From assembly GCF_016907315.1 (NCBI RefSeq), contig NZ_JAFBBS010000001.1, forward strand, positions 2,232,001-2,296,000: a stretch of 64,000 bases of DNA, read 5' to 3'. Shown here one piece after another: positions 34,224 through 43,075 of the stretch. Under the pieces are notes generated by a model. That model did no database searches. It was not told the DNA's origin and saw only the letters and a program-made list of their open reading frames with translations. The stretch is from Microbacterium esteraromaticum (GTDB taxonomy: Bacteria; Actinomycetota; Actinomycetes; Actinomycetales; Microbacteriaceae). A program made the position numbers and the translations under genes. Every line of letters starts with the position of its first letter. Within the stretch, counting starts at the first letter, position 1.

Positions 34224-34856
34224 GTGGGACGAACATCGGAGGCCATCGCCGAGGGCGTCGCGATCGCCACGGCGGCCGTTCGGCTGACCGTGAAGAACCA
34301 GATCCTGGTCGGCACGATCGCGCGGGGCGGCACCTTCGAGATCGATCACTACATGGACGAAGCCCGCGCCGCGCTGCGCGCGATGGCAGACGAGTCCGAA
34401 CAGGCGGCTGAGCACCTCACGGCGCTGCGCAAGCGCGCACGCGGCCGCCACTCAGACCCGCACGGCACCCACGACTACCGCGACCGCGATGTGCGCAATC
34501 TGCGCCGACGAGCCAAACAGTCCACCGGGGTGGCGAATCACCTGCGCGAGATGACCGAGGATCCCGAAGCGCTCAAGGCACTCGTGGAAGAGGCCAGGGC
34601 AGCGGCGTGGGCCGACGTGCGCAGCAACCTCGACCGCCGACTGCGGGTGGAGGGCATGCGCGCCGACCAGGATCCCGAATACGAGCAGATGCGCGAGGCA
34701 CGGATGCAGGCGCTGAAGCTGGTCGATCTGCAGGCGCTGTCGTCAGAGCAGCGCGCCCGCCGCAAGCGCGAGAAGGCGGTCGAGAAGGCTGCGGAGAAAG
34801 ACGCCGCGCGCGCCGAGAAAGAGGGCAAGCGGGTGCCCTGGACGCGCCGGGCGTGA
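34224..34856 (+). CDS. Conserved hypothetical charged protein
   Basis: This is a 210-residue soluble protein. Residues 1-35 look folded (AEGVAIATAAVRLTVKNQIL, VGTIARGGTFEIDHYMDEAR). The remainder is highly charged and predicted to be helical or coiled coil (ARKEGK-like repeats in AVEKAAEKDAARAEKEGKRV). No domain or active site is recognised. The GTG start follows GGGAGG at 34213-34218, and TACGCT at 34201-34206 may be its -10. It ends 73 nt before tRNA-Arg. I recognise the type as common in Microbacteriaceae but know no function. Confidence 0.75.
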   Translation: MGRTSEAIAEGVAIATAAVRLTVKNQILVGTIARGGTFEIDHYMDEARAALRAMADESEQAAEHLTALRKRARGRHSDPHGTHDYRDRDVRNLRRRAKQSTGVANHLREMTEDPEALKALVEEARAAAWADVRSNLDRRLRVEGMRADQDPEYEQMREARMQALKLVDLQALSSEQRARRKREKAVEKAAEKDAARAEKEGKRVPWTRRA

Positions 34857-34873
34857 GCCCGATCCTGCTCGAT

Positions 34874-34928
34874 TTCACTTCTCGGCAGAACGTGTTGTAG
34901 GCTGTTCTTCGGCCCGCTGAGCGGGCCG
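34874..34928 (+). promoter_or_regulatory. tRNA-Arg promoter and leader hairpin
   Basis: TTCACT (34874-34879), an 18-nt spacer and TAGGCT (34898-34903) predict a transcript start near 34910. The leader from that point is a perfect 8-bp hairpin, CGGCCCGC (34910-34917) with GCGGGCCG (34921-34928). It ends one nucleotide before the mature tRNA, exactly where RNase P must cut. Confidence 0.55.
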
Positions 34929-34929
34929 T

Positions 34930-35002
34930 GCGCCCCTAGCTCAATGGATAGAGCATCTGACTACGGATCAGAAGGTTGGGGGTTCGAGTCCCTCGGGGCG
35001 CG
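34930..35002 (+). tRNA. tRNA-Arg (anticodon ACG)
   Basis: GCGCCCC (34930-34936) pairs with GGGGCGC (34995-35001), and G35002 is the discriminator. The anticodon ACG is at 34963-34965 in loop CTACGGA, closed by TCTGA/TCAGA. The T-arm GGTTCGAGTCC is present. CCA is not encoded. The wobble A is normally edited to inosine, so this tRNA reads CGU, CGC and CGA. Confidence 0.97.
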
Positions 35003-35022
35003 CACTGTGTTGAGACAGTAGT

Positions 35023-35054
35023 GAAACCCCCGTCGCGAAAGCGGCGGGGGTTTC
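35023..35054 (+). terminator. Terminator after tRNA-Arg
   Basis: GAAACCCCCGTCGC (35023-35036) pairs with GCGGCGGGGGTTTC (35041-35054) around a GAAA tetraloop with one mismatch. GCCTTTCTT follows. This is one of the few hairpins here with a T-rich tail. Confidence 0.88.
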
Positions 35055-35115
35055 GCCTTTCTTGCGGGGCCTTCGACCGGCCCTCGCGCAGCCCCCGCGG
35101 CCGTAGGCTGGAGAG

Positions 35116-36612
35116 GTGACTGCGTACGTCTCGGCTTTCGATCTGTTCTCCATCGGTGTAGGACCGTCGAGCTCGCATACCGTCGGCCCGATGCGCGCCG
35201 GTGTCGATTTCGCGGATCGCCTGCGCGCCGAGGGGCGGATCGGCCACATCGCGCGCGTGCGCTGCGAGCTCTTCGGCTCGCTGGGGGCGACTGGTCTGGG
35301 CCACGGAACCCCGGATGCTGTCGTCGCGGGCCTGCAGGGGCTGCACCCCGAGACCTGCGATCCGGCCGCCGTCCGCGAGCTGTGGAGCCGCTGGCCCGCG
35401 GGCCGCGATCTGCTGCTGGCGGGGGAGCACAGCATCCGGTTCGAGAAGGACGACATCGCCTTCGTGCCCCGCACCCGTCTGCCGGGCCACCCCAATGCGA
35501 TGACGCTGCACGCCCTCGACGCCGATGGGGCGCCGGTGCTCGAGCAGACCTACTACTCCGTCGGCGGCGGCTTCATCCGCCGTGACGGCGAAGAGGCGCG
35601 CGTCGCCGCGGCTCCCCAGCCCTACCCCTACGACACGGCCGAAGAGCTGCTTGTCCTGTGCGATGAGACCGGCATGTCGATCGCCGAGATCGCCCGCGCC
35701 AACGAGATGGCGGTCCGCACCGAAGAGGAGGTCGCGGCCGGACTCGACGCGATCTGGGACGCCATGGCCTCGTGCGTCGACGCCGGCCTGCACTCCGAGG
35801 GCACGCTGCCGGGCATCCTCAAGGTGAAGCGGCGCGCGGGCGACATCCGTCAGCAGCTCGAGGCCTCGGAGGCCGAGGGGCATGCGGCCCTGCCTGGGGA
35901 GTGGCTCGGTGCCTTCGCCCTCGCCGTCAACGAGGAGAACGCGGCCGGCGGCCGCGTGGTCACCGCTCCCACGAACGGTGCCGCCGGCATCCTCCCCGCC
36001 GTGGCGATGTACTGGTGGCGCTTCCTCGCCGATTCGGGCCTCGGCGTCGGCAACGCTGTGACCCCGCACGGTGAGCTGGTCGGCAGCGCCCTGCTGGGCT
36101 TCCGCAACGAGCAGGCGGCTCTCCCCGCGGGTGAGCCGCTCGACGAGGCGGCGGTGGCCGAGGCGAACCGCCGCCGCGGCATCCGGCGATTCCTGCTCAC
36201 GGCGACCGCGCTCGGATCGCTGTTCAAGGCCAACGCGTCGATCTCCGGTGCCGAGGGCGGCTGCCAGGCCGAGGTCGGCTCGGCGTGCGCGATGGCCGCC
36301 GGCGGCCTCACCGCCGTGATGGGCGGCACGGTGCGCCAGATCGAGAACGCCGCCGAGATCGCCATGGAACACCACCTGGGTCTCACCTGCGACCCCATCG
36401 GCGGGCTGGTGCAGATCCCGTGCATCGAGCGCAACGCGATCGCCGCCTCGACCGCCGTCACGGCCGCACGTCTCGCGCTGCGCGGAGATGGTCACCACTA
36501 TGTGTCGCTGGACGCCGTCGTCGAGACCATGCGTCAGACCGGCCTCGATATGTCGACGAAGTACAAGGAGACCAGCGAGGGCGGCCTCGCGGTGAACGTC
36601 ATCGAGTGCTGA
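35116..36612 (+). CDS. sdaA: L-serine ammonia-lyase (single-chain, iron-sulfur type)
   Basis: This 498-residue enzyme deaminates L-serine to pyruvate using a 4Fe-4S cluster. The beta-domain start [20 protein letters not shown] is diagnostic. The catalytic alpha domain contains [20 protein letters not shown], the cysteine motifs [18 protein letters not shown] and [18 protein letters not shown], and the ending [20 protein letters not shown], whose terminal Cys is typical of the type. The start is GTG with TAGGCT at 35104-35109 and a 6-nt gap. It stands alone between tRNA-Arg and an ABC exporter. Confidence 0.97.
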   Translation: MTAYVSAFDLFSIGVGPSSSHTVGPMRAGVDFADRLRAEGRIGHIARVRCELFGSLGATGLGHGTPDAVVAGLQGLHPETCDPAAVRELWSRWPAGRDLLLAGEHSIRFEKDDIAFVPRTRLPGHPNAMTLHALDADGAPVLEQTYYSVGGGFIRRDGEEARVAAAPQPYPYDTAEELLVLCDETGMSIAEIARANEMAVRTEEEVAAGLDAIWDAMASCVDAGLHSEGTLPGILKVKRRAGDIRQQLEASEAEGHAALPGEWLGAFALAVNEENAAGGRVVTAPTNGAAGILPAVAMYWWRFLADSGLGVGNAVTPHGELVGSALLGFRNEQAALPAGEPLDEAAVAEANRRRGIRRFLLTATALGSLFKANASISGAEGGCQAEVGSACAMAAGGLTAVMGGTVRQIENAAEIAMEHHLGLTCDPIGGLVQIPCIERNAIAASTAVTAARLALRGDGHHYVSLDAVVETMRQTGLDMSTKYKETSEGGLAVNVIEC

Positions 36613-36657
36613 CCGTTTGCTCCCCCGAGATGGCGTTCTCGGGCGGATAATCGACGC

Positions 36658-37413
36658 ATGACGAACCCCGATGCCGTCGTCGTCGACGGGTTGCGCGTGC
36701 GGCGCGGGCACCACGCGGTGCTCGACGGGCTGTCGCTGCGCATCCCCCGCGGACAGGTGATCGGGCTGCTCGGTCCGTCGGGCTGCGGCAAGACGACGCT
36801 GATGCGCTCGATCGTCGGGGTGCAGCGCATCCACGGCGGCACCGTGACCGTGCTCGGAGCACCGGCCGGATCGCGTGCGCTGCGGCACCGGGTCTCGTAC
36901 GGCACGCAGGGCTCGGCGGTCTACGACGACCTCAGCGTGCGCGAGAACCTGCGCTACTTCGCATCGGTCCTCGGGGCGCCCCGGACCGACGTCGCCGAGG
37001 TGATCGAAAGGGTCGGGCTGAGCGCGCAGGCGCAGCAGCGGGTCGCCGACCTCAGCGGCGGTCAGCAGAATCGCGTCTCGCTCGCCGCGGCGCTGCTCGG
37101 CGATCCCGAGCTGGTCGTGCTCGACGAGCCGACCGTCGGGCTCGATCCGGTGCTGCGGGCGGAGCTGTGGGCACTGTTCAGGGACATCGCCGACGGCGGC
37201 ACGACCATGCTCGTGTCGAGTCACGTCATGGACGAGGCTCTGCGCTGCGACCGGCTGCTGCTCATGCGCGACGGCCGAATCATCGCCGACACCACGCCAC
37301 GAGAGCTGCTCGTCGACACGGGTCAGACCGACGCCGAGAGCGCCTTCCTCGTCGTCATCGAACGCGACGCGGGCCATGAGACGAGACGGTCGCGACGGGA
37401 GGTCGGGCGATGA
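36658..37413 (+). CDS. ABC exporter ATP-binding protein
   Basis: This is a 251-residue ATPase: Walker A GPSGCGKTTLMRS near residue 41, signature DLSGGQQNRVSLAAAL, and Walker B LVVLDEPTVGLDPVLRAELW followed by the His switch VSSHVMDEA. It belongs to the ABC-2 (drug or lipid exporter) subfamily and overlaps its permease gene by four bases. GATAAT at 36646-36651, 6 nt before the ATG, is the best -10 match in the window. The substrate is unknown. Confidence 0.93.
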   Translation: MTNPDAVVVDGLRVRRGHHAVLDGLSLRIPRGQVIGLLGPSGCGKTTLMRSIVGVQRIHGGTVTVLGAPAGSRALRHRVSYGTQGSAVYDDLSVRENLRYFASVLGAPRTDVAEVIERVGLSAQAQQRVADLSGGQQNRVSLAAALLGDPELVVLDEPTVGLDPVLRAELWALFRDIADGGTTMLVSSHVMDEALRCDRLLLMRDGRIIADTTPRELLVDTGQTDAESAFLVVIERDAGHETRRSRREVGR

Positions 37414-38144
37414 CCTTCCGCCGCACTCTCGCGACCGCAGGGCGCGTGCTCAGCCAGCTGCGTCACGACCCGCGGTCGATCGCCCTCATGCTCGTCGCGC
37501 CGAGCCTGCTCGTCGGTCTGTTCGCCTGGCTGTTCTCGGATCAGGACGGTGTCTTCGACCGTTTCGGCGGGGCGATCCTCGCGCTGTTCCCCTTCATCGT
37601 GATGTTTCTGATCACGTCGATCACGACCCTTCGCGAGCGGCGCTCGGGCACGCTCGAGCGACTGATGACGACACCGCTCGGCAAAGCCGACTTCATCATC
37701 GGCTATGCGCTGGCGTTCGGGGCGATGGCTGTTCTGCAGGCGATCGTCACGGTCGCCTTCGCCGTGTACGTATGCGGCCTTGAGGTCGACGGTCCGCTCT
37801 GGCAGCTCGGTCTCGTCGCCGTGGTGGATGCCGTGCTCGGAACGGCCCTCGGTCTGCTGGCGAGCGCGTTCGCGCAGACGGAGTTCCAGGCCGTGCAGTT
37901 CATGCCGGTGCTGGTCTTTCCGCAGATCATTCTCGGCGGGCTCTTCATGCCGCGCGACCAGATGCCCGACGTGCTCTACGCCATCTCGCAGTGGCTGCCG
38001 CTGAGCCACGCGATCGATGCGATCCAGGCTGTCACCGCCGGTGACGAGGGGTGGGATGTCGGCGCACCGCTGCTGATCGTCGCGGCATTCGCCGTCGGAT
38101 GCCTGGTGCTGGCGCCCCTGACGCTGCGCCGTCGCACCGCATGA
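37410..38144 (+). CDS. ABC-2 type exporter permease
   Basis: This is a 244-residue membrane subunit with an N-terminal cytoplasmic stretch and six hydrophobic helices (IALMLVAPSLLVGLFAWLFS; ALFPFIVMFLITSITTLRER; AMAVLQAIVTVAFAVYVCGL; and others). The LRERRSGTLERLMTTPLGKA loop is the ABC-2 coupling region, and PQIILGGLFMPRDQMPDVLY is conserved in the family. Its start overlaps the ATPase stop. It ends at a hairpin between convergent genes. Confidence 0.93.
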   Translation: MTFRRTLATAGRVLSQLRHDPRSIALMLVAPSLLVGLFAWLFSDQDGVFDRFGGAILALFPFIVMFLITSITTLRERRSGTLERLMTTPLGKADFIIGYALAFGAMAVLQAIVTVAFAVYVCGLEVDGPLWQLGLVAVVDAVLGTALGLLASAFAQTEFQAVQFMPVLVFPQIILGGLFMPRDQMPDVLYAISQWLPLSHAIDAIQAVTAGDEGWDVGAPLLIVAAFAVGCLVLAPLTLRRRTA

Positions 38145-38145
38145 C

Positions 38146-38180
38146 GGATCCGGATGCCCGTGCGCCTGGCATCCGGATCC
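38146..38180. terminator. Bidirectional terminator
   Basis: GGATCCGGATGCC (38146-38158) and GGCATCCGGATCC (38168-38180) form a perfect 13-bp stem with a 9-nt loop. It lies 2 nt after the permease stop and 12 nt beyond the end of the convergent secreted-protein gene, so it can serve both. Confidence 0.85.
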
Positions 38181-38192
38181 GGGTGGTGCAGA

Positions 38193-38612
38193 TCAGCCGA
38201 ACTCGACGCCGCACGCCATGTAGGCGCCCATGATCTCGTCGCCGTAGGCGGAGAACACCAGGTCGATGCCCTTGCCGTCGCTGTCGAGGTGGTCGTTCGG
38301 GTTGTGCGCGAGCAGGGTGCCGTCCTGCCCGTTCGCGCCCTTCACCTTGACCGTGAACGATGCCGGGCCGTCGTACTCGTCCAGGATGCACTCGGCCTGC
38401 TCCTGCGTGTAGCCCATGCCGACGCCCTCCATGACGACGTCTTCGACGACGAGAGTCCACCAGCTCTGCGAGTTCTTGCCGGCCGCCGCGTTGCCCTGGT
38501 CGGAGCGGTTCGGGTTGAAGCAGTCGTGTGCCGAGGCGGCCATGCCCCCTCCGAGCACGAGCGCGGCCGTGAGGCCGAGGGTCGTGCCGGCGTACGTGAG
38601 GAACTTCTTCAT
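38193..38612 (-). CDS. Small secreted protein of unknown function
   Basis: This 139-residue precursor has a Sec signal peptide (residues 1-28, LGLTAALVLGGGMAASAHDC). The mature protein starts with HDCFNPNRSDQGN and has cysteines at about residues 31, 80 and 134. It is acidic and compact, with SQSWWTLVVEDVVMEGVGMG, then YTQEQAECILDEYDGPASFT and a FTVKVKGANGQDGT strand pair. No family is recognised. A GAAAGGAAG site precedes the ATG. It follows hrpB on the same strand after a 135-bp gap that shows no other gene. Confidence 0.82.
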   Translation of the reverse strand: MKKFLTYAGTTLGLTAALVLGGGMAASAHDCFNPNRSDQGNAAAGKNSQSWWTLVVEDVVMEGVGMGYTQEQAECILDEYDGPASFTVKVKGANGQDGTLLAHNPNDHLDSDGKGIDLVFSAYGDEIMGAYMACGVEFG

Positions 38613-38747
38613 TGATGCTTCCTTTCGCCCGACGCAGTCGGTCCGTCCGCCGCGTCATCGAACGATCTTCCAGGGGCGACACGCGTAGAGCATCGGTGAG
38701 AGCACGGAGAAGCACACGGAGAAAACGCGCCCGGTACGCAGATGCGG

Positions 38748-41300
38748 TCAGTCGCGGGCGGCGCGTCGAGTGGTGTGCCTGGTGGGCGCGGCCGCCCATG
38801 GATCCTCGGGCCAGCGATGCTTCGGGTAGCGCCCCCGCATCTCTGCGCGCACCTGGGCGTAGGGTCCCGACCAGAACGACGCGAGATCGCCGGTGACGGC
38901 GAGCGGGCGCCCGGCTGGTGAGAGCAGGTGGAACAGCACGGGTACGCGACCGGCGGCGATCCGCGGTGTCTCGGCCCAGCCGAAGCACTCCTGCAGCTTG
39001 ACCGCGACGACGGGGCGTGCCTCGGGATCATCGAGCGGCGGGTAGGAGACCCGGATGTGCGAGCCGCTGGGCACCTCGAGCCGGTCGGGCGCGAGGGAGT
39101 CGAACTCGGTGGCTGCCGGCCAGGGCAGCAGCCGGCGCAGGGGTGCGGCGAGATCGATGCGTCCTGCGGGTGTGCCGTTCGCGAGAGCCGCGAGCTCGGG
39201 GTCGAGCCACTCCTCGAGCCGCGACAGCAGCCCGTCGTCGGACACGTCGGGCCAGGGCGAGCCGAGCTCACGGTGCAGCAGTGCCAGTCGGCGGCGCAGC
39301 TCGTCGGCGCCATCTGACCAGGTGAACACGTCGAGGCCGCGTGCGCGCACGGCCCGCTGCACGGCATCCCGTCCCTCCGCGGCCGAGGCGCGCACGGGCA
39401 CTGATGAGCGAATGATGGCTCCGACCCGTCGTTCGCGACGCGCGCTGACCCGCCCGTCCTGCAGCTGGGCCTCGATCTGATCGGTGATCAGATGATCGGC
39501 GGCACGCTCGACCTGCTGCTCGGTGATCGGCGCTGCAGCGCGGATGACCGCACCGGTGCCGGCGGCGATGCGCGCGCTCGCCCGCGCCACGTCGGCCACG
39601 GCGAGCCACTCGGCGTCGGCCAGCGGGCCGCCGACGCCCGCCCGGGTTCCGGATGCCAGCAGGAACGTCGCGCCGTCGGCCGAGCGCTCGACGCGTTTCG
39701 CGATGCGCTCAGGGAAGGCGAGCGCGACGACGAGGCCGACGCCGTCTCGGCCGCCGTGTTCCAGGCTGGGCGGGGCGAGGCGCAGGAGGCGCTCGACCTC
39801 ACGCGACCAGCGCTGCGCCTCGGGGCCGCGTCCGGATCGCAGCGCCGAGAGCGCCGCGACGATGTCGCCATCGCGCACCCGGATGTCGCCGCCCACCAGC
39901 GCGACGACCTCGGCAGCGGTTCGGGGCCCGGCGAGCGCCGAGCCGTCGCGCAGCGCGCGTGCCAGGCGCGGGTCTGTCGGGATCCGCGCGAGAGCTCGCC
40001 CCTCATCGGTCGCGCGGCCGTCGTCGTCGACCGCGCCCAGCGCATGCAGCACGGCGACGGCGTCGCGCAGACTGTCGGAGGGCAGCGCGTCGACGAGACG
40101 CAGGCCGGCTCCGCCCGGCGCGCCCCAGCAGGCGAGCAGCAGGGCCGCGTCGGTGAGGTCGGCGGTGGTGATCTCGGGCGCCGGTCGTGCCGGAGCTGCA
40201 GCATAGGTGCGTTCGTCGACGCATCGAACGACCGTGCCCGGCGCCTGACGGGTCGCTCGACCGGCGCGCTGGACGCAGGACGACCGGGATGCCGCTGTCG
40301 TCACCAGCCCGGTCATGCCCCGCGCCGCATCGCGCTGCGGCTGGCGGGCCAGGCAGCTGTCCACCACGAGCCGCGCCCCCGGTACCGTCAGCGACGACTC
40401 GGCGAGAGACGTCGTGACGATGATGCGGGGCTGGTCGTGCGGCCGGCGCCCTCGGATGACGGAATCCTGCGCGGCCGGTGGCAGCTGACCGTGCAGCTCT
40501 CGCACGTCGAACCCAGGCGCCAGATCGGCGATGCGACGGGCGACCTCAGCCACCTCGCGCGCGCCTGGCGCGAAGACGAGAGCATCGGCGCCGGCATCGT
40601 CACGGACGAGGGCCAGCGCAGCGGATGCCGCCGTGCGGGCGACGTGATCGAGGAACCCCCGGGTGACTCCTCGCTCGTCGAGCCTCGGCACCGGGCAGGG
40701 GGCCCACCGCTCCGCTAGCGGGTGAGCGGTCACGGTGTGCTCGACGACCGGAGCCGGTGCGTCGTCGGCGCCGATCACGGCGGCGATGCGCTGGGCGTCG
40801 AGAGTAGCCGACATCGCCACGAGCGTGAGGTCGTCGCGCAGCTCACGCACTTCGCCGAGCAGGCCGATGAGCAGATCGGTCTCGAGCGCCCGCTCGTGCA
40901 CCTCGTCGAGGATGACGGCGTCGACGCCGTCGAGGCCGGGGTCATCGAGCATCCGCCGCAGCAGAACCCCCGCCGTGACGAACTCGATCCGCGTCTCGCG
41001 ACCCACCGAGCGCTCGCCGCGGACGGTGAAGCCGACGCGGCCGCCGAGCGGAGAGCCGTCGAGCTGGGCGAGGCGACGGGCCGCAGCACGGGCGGCGACC
41101 CGGCGCGGCTGCGTGACGATCACGCGACCTGCACCACGCGATGCCAGTACGGGAGGAACGAGCGTCGTCTTGCCCGTGCCCGGTGGCGCGCTGATGACGA
41201 CCGCGGTGCTGGTGTCGAGGGCGGCGTCGACCTGGTCGAGCGCTGCCGCGAACGACAGGCCGGCACCGATACGGCCGAGGTCGAACGCAGCTGAGGTCAC
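38748..41300 (-). CDS. hrpB: ATP-dependent helicase HrpB
   Basis: This is an 850-residue DExH-box helicase. Motif I is ISAPPGTGKTTLVPP near residue 40, motif II is VILDEVHERALETDLL, motif III is LVAMSATLDAQRI, and motif VI is SSCVQRAGRATRQAPGT. HA2 and the HrpB C-terminal domain follow; the final 100 residues include VKLQECFGWAETP, PVLFHLLSPAGRPLAVTGDL and the ending GRYPKHRWPEDPW, which are diagnostic of HrpB. The role in the cell is poorly known (RNA metabolism is assumed). The GTG start is preceded 6 nt upstream by CAGACT (complement of 41307-41312). An in-frame ATG 33 nt upstream is less likely. Confidence 0.95.
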   Translation of the reverse strand: MTSAAFDLGRIGAGLSFAAALDQVDAALDTSTAVVISAPPGTGKTTLVPPVLASRGAGRVIVTQPRRVAARAAARRLAQLDGSPLGGRVGFTVRGERSVGRETRIEFVTAGVLLRRMLDDPGLDGVDAVILDEVHERALETDLLIGLLGEVRELRDDLTLVAMSATLDAQRIAAVIGADDAPAPVVEHTVTAHPLAERWAPCPVPRLDERGVTRGFLDHVARTAASAALALVRDDAGADALVFAPGAREVAEVARRIADLAPGFDVRELHGQLPPAAQDSVIRGRRPHDQPRIIVTTSLAESSLTVPGARLVVDSCLARQPQRDAARGMTGLVTTAASRSSCVQRAGRATRQAPGTVVRCVDERTYAAAPARPAPEITTADLTDAALLLACWGAPGGAGLRLVDALPSDSLRDAVAVLHALGAVDDDGRATDEGRALARIPTDPRLARALRDGSALAGPRTAAEVVALVGGDIRVRDGDIVAALSALRSGRGPEAQRWSREVERLLRLAPPSLEHGGRDGVGLVVALAFPERIAKRVERSADGATFLLASGTRAGVGGPLADAEWLAVADVARASARIAAGTGAVIRAAAPITEQQVERAADHLITDQIEAQLQDGRVSARRERRVGAIIRSSVPVRASAAEGRDAVQRAVRARGLDVFTWSDGADELRRRLALLHRELGSPWPDVSDDGLLSRLEEWLDPELAALANGTPAGRIDLAAPLRRLLPWPAATEFDSLAPDRLEVPSGSHIRVSYPPLDDPEARPVVAVKLQECFGWAETPRIAAGRVPVLFHLLSPAGRPLAVTGDLASFWSGPYAQVRAEMRGRYPKHRWPEDPWAAAPTRHTTRRAARD

Positions 41301-41350
41301 CCGTCCAGTCTGCCTCTTCGCTCCCGGCGGCACGCACCGGCGCCACGACG

Positions 41351-41388
41351 CACGGGAGCCGCCTCGCGGCGGCGAGGCGGCTCCCGTG
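41351..41388 (-). terminator. Terminator of the flotillin gene
   Basis: There is a perfect 17-bp stem, 41351-41367 with 41372-41388, around a 4-nt loop. It lies 10 nt beyond the flotillin stop and before the hrpB promoter. It is the longest perfect stem found in the window. Confidence 0.88.
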
Positions 41389-41398
41389 ATGCGGACGC

Positions 41399-43021
41399 TT
41401 ACGCGCCGGCGAACGGCTCCGCAGCGTCGTCGACCCGGCGCTCGACCACGGTCGATGTGGGCGCTGCGGTCGAGGCGGATGCCGCAGGCGGGGCATCCGT
41501 CGCCTGCGCGACCCCCGCACCGAAGCTGCGGCCGACGGCCTGGCCCTGGATGATCGCGGCGAGGTCGAGACCGGTCGCCGCGCTCACGCTGTCGAACACC
41601 GAGCGCATCGCCTTGGCGCTGTCTCCGCCGACCACGCTCGACGCCCCGTCTTCACCGGCTCCGCCGATGATCGACACGTTGCCGATGGCGGAGTAGCCCT
41701 TGGCGAACTCGGCCATGATCGACGGCAGCACCTCGAGCACGCGCTGCGAGAGGAATGCCTCCTGGTTCGAGGCGATGGCCTTGGCCTCCGCCTCGACCGC
41801 GGCGGCTCGGGCCTCACCCTCGGCGCGGATCGCCTCTGCCTCTGCGCTGGCGCGCAGGCGGCGTGCTTCGGCTTCGGCCTCGGCCTGTGCGCGAAGCGCG
41901 TTCGCGTCACCCGTGGCCTTCGCCTCGGCGGCGGCCGCCTCACCGGCAGCACGGGCCTTGTCGGCCTGCGCCTGCTGCTCGGCGATGCGGGTGCGCGCCT
42001 CTGCCTGCTTGACCTGCTCGATCGCGGCGGCCTCTGCCGCCTTCTCACGGGTGAACAGATCCGCCTGTGCACGGGTCTCGGCCTCGTACCGCTGAGCGTC
42101 GGCGACGCGCTTGACGTCGGCGTCGAGCTGAGCCTGCTTGTTCTCGGCCTGCTGCTGCAGAACGGCCTGCTCGGCCTGCGCGCGAGCGAGCTGCTCGGCC
42201 TGCTCGGCTTCCGCGCGAGCGCGGCCGATGCCGGCGTTGGCGTTGGCCGTGTTCGTGTCGAGCGCGGTCTGCTCGATCAGGTTGGCTTCCTGGTTGGCGA
42301 TGTTCTTCTGGTTGATCGCACGGTCGGCGTTGGTCTGCGAGATCTCTGCCGCCTGGCGCTTCGCCTGGATCTCGGGCGCGCCGAGCGACTGGATGTAGCC
42401 GACCTTGTCGGTGATGCCCTTGATCTGGAACGAGTCGAGGATCAGACCCTGCTCGGCCAGCTCCTGAGAGACGTCGGCGGCGATCTGGTCGGAGAACTTC
42501 TTGCGCTCGCGCATCAGCTCGACGACCGACAGCGTCGCGACGATGCCGCGCAGGGCGCCCTCGAGCTGCTCGGTGGTGAACTGCTCGATCGCCTTGTCCT
42601 GCGAGGCGAAGCGCTCGGCGGCGCGACGCACGTAGAGGGGGTCGGAGCCGATCTTGACGATCGCCACTCCGTCGACGTTGAGCGTGACGCTGTCGAGCGA
42701 CTGGGCCTCGGCGTTCAGCGACACCTGCCGCGAGCGCAGCGAGATGATCTCGTGGCGCTGCGTGATCGGGTTGACCAGCGACTTGCCGTTGACGATGACG
42801 GTGACCGGTGACTCTTCGGTCTCACCGCGGGTCGTGCCGTCGGCGGCGACGACCGTGCGCTGCACCTTCTGCTTGCGGCCCGAGATGACGAGCGCCTCGT
42901 CGGCGCGTGCGACCTTGATCCAGCTGCGTGCGAACAGCAGCAGGATCAATGTGATGACGATCGCGGCGGCGACCGCGATTCCGATGATGACCAGGATGCC
43001 GATTGCTCCGGCGAGCTCCAT
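41399..43021 (-). CDS. Flotillin-like SPFH membrane protein
   Basis: This is a 540-residue scaffold protein of membrane microdomains. An N-terminal helix spans about residues 7-31 (GILVIIGIAVAAAIVITLIL). The SPFH/band-7 domain follows (ADEALVISGRKQKVQRTVVA; IISLRSRQVSLNAEAQSLDS). From about 225 to 430 there is a very long Ala/Glu/Gln-rich coiled coil with EA repeats typical of flotillins. A C-terminal segment, FLSQRVLEVLPSIMAEFAKG, promotes oligomerisation. An AAAGGAAGG site precedes the ATG. It lies 54 nt downstream of the MarR gene on the same strand and may be co-transcribed with it. Confidence 0.92.
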   Translation of the reverse strand: MELAGAIGILVIIGIAVAAAIVITLILLLFARSWIKVARADEALVISGRKQKVQRTVVAADGTTRGETEESPVTVIVNGKSLVNPITQRHEIISLRSRQVSLNAEAQSLDSVTLNVDGVAIVKIGSDPLYVRRAAERFASQDKAIEQFTTEQLEGALRGIVATLSVVELMRERKKFSDQIAADVSQELAEQGLILDSFQIKGITDKVGYIQSLGAPEIQAKRQAAEISQTNADRAINQKNIANQEANLIEQTALDTNTANANAGIGRARAEAEQAEQLARAQAEQAVLQQQAENKQAQLDADVKRVADAQRYEAETRAQADLFTREKAAEAAAIEQVKQAEARTRIAEQQAQADKARAAGEAAAAEAKATGDANALRAQAEAEAEARRLRASAEAEAIRAEGEARAAAVEAEAKAIASNQEAFLSQRVLEVLPSIMAEFAKGYSAIGNVSIIGGAGEDGASSVVGGDSAKAMRSVFDSVSAATGLDLAAIIQGQAVGRSFGAGVAQATDAPPAASASTAAPTSTVVERRVDDAAEPFAGA

Positions 43022-43075
43022 GGTGACCTTCCTTTCCCCCTCGTAGGTTTCAGGTCCACCCTGCCAGAGTCGAGG

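Noticed and set aside
35023..35054. GAAACCCCCG hairpin considered as a phage attachment repeat next to tRNA-Arg
   Set aside because: It is a GAAA-tetraloop stem with a T-rich tail, the normal appearance of a tRNA terminator, and no integrase is nearby.
34936..37377. 813-codon open frame on the minus strand
   Set aside because: It lies opposite sdaA and the ABC ATPase gene, is rich in Arg/His/Asp/Gly with no domain, and results from the strong third-position GC bias of the real genes.
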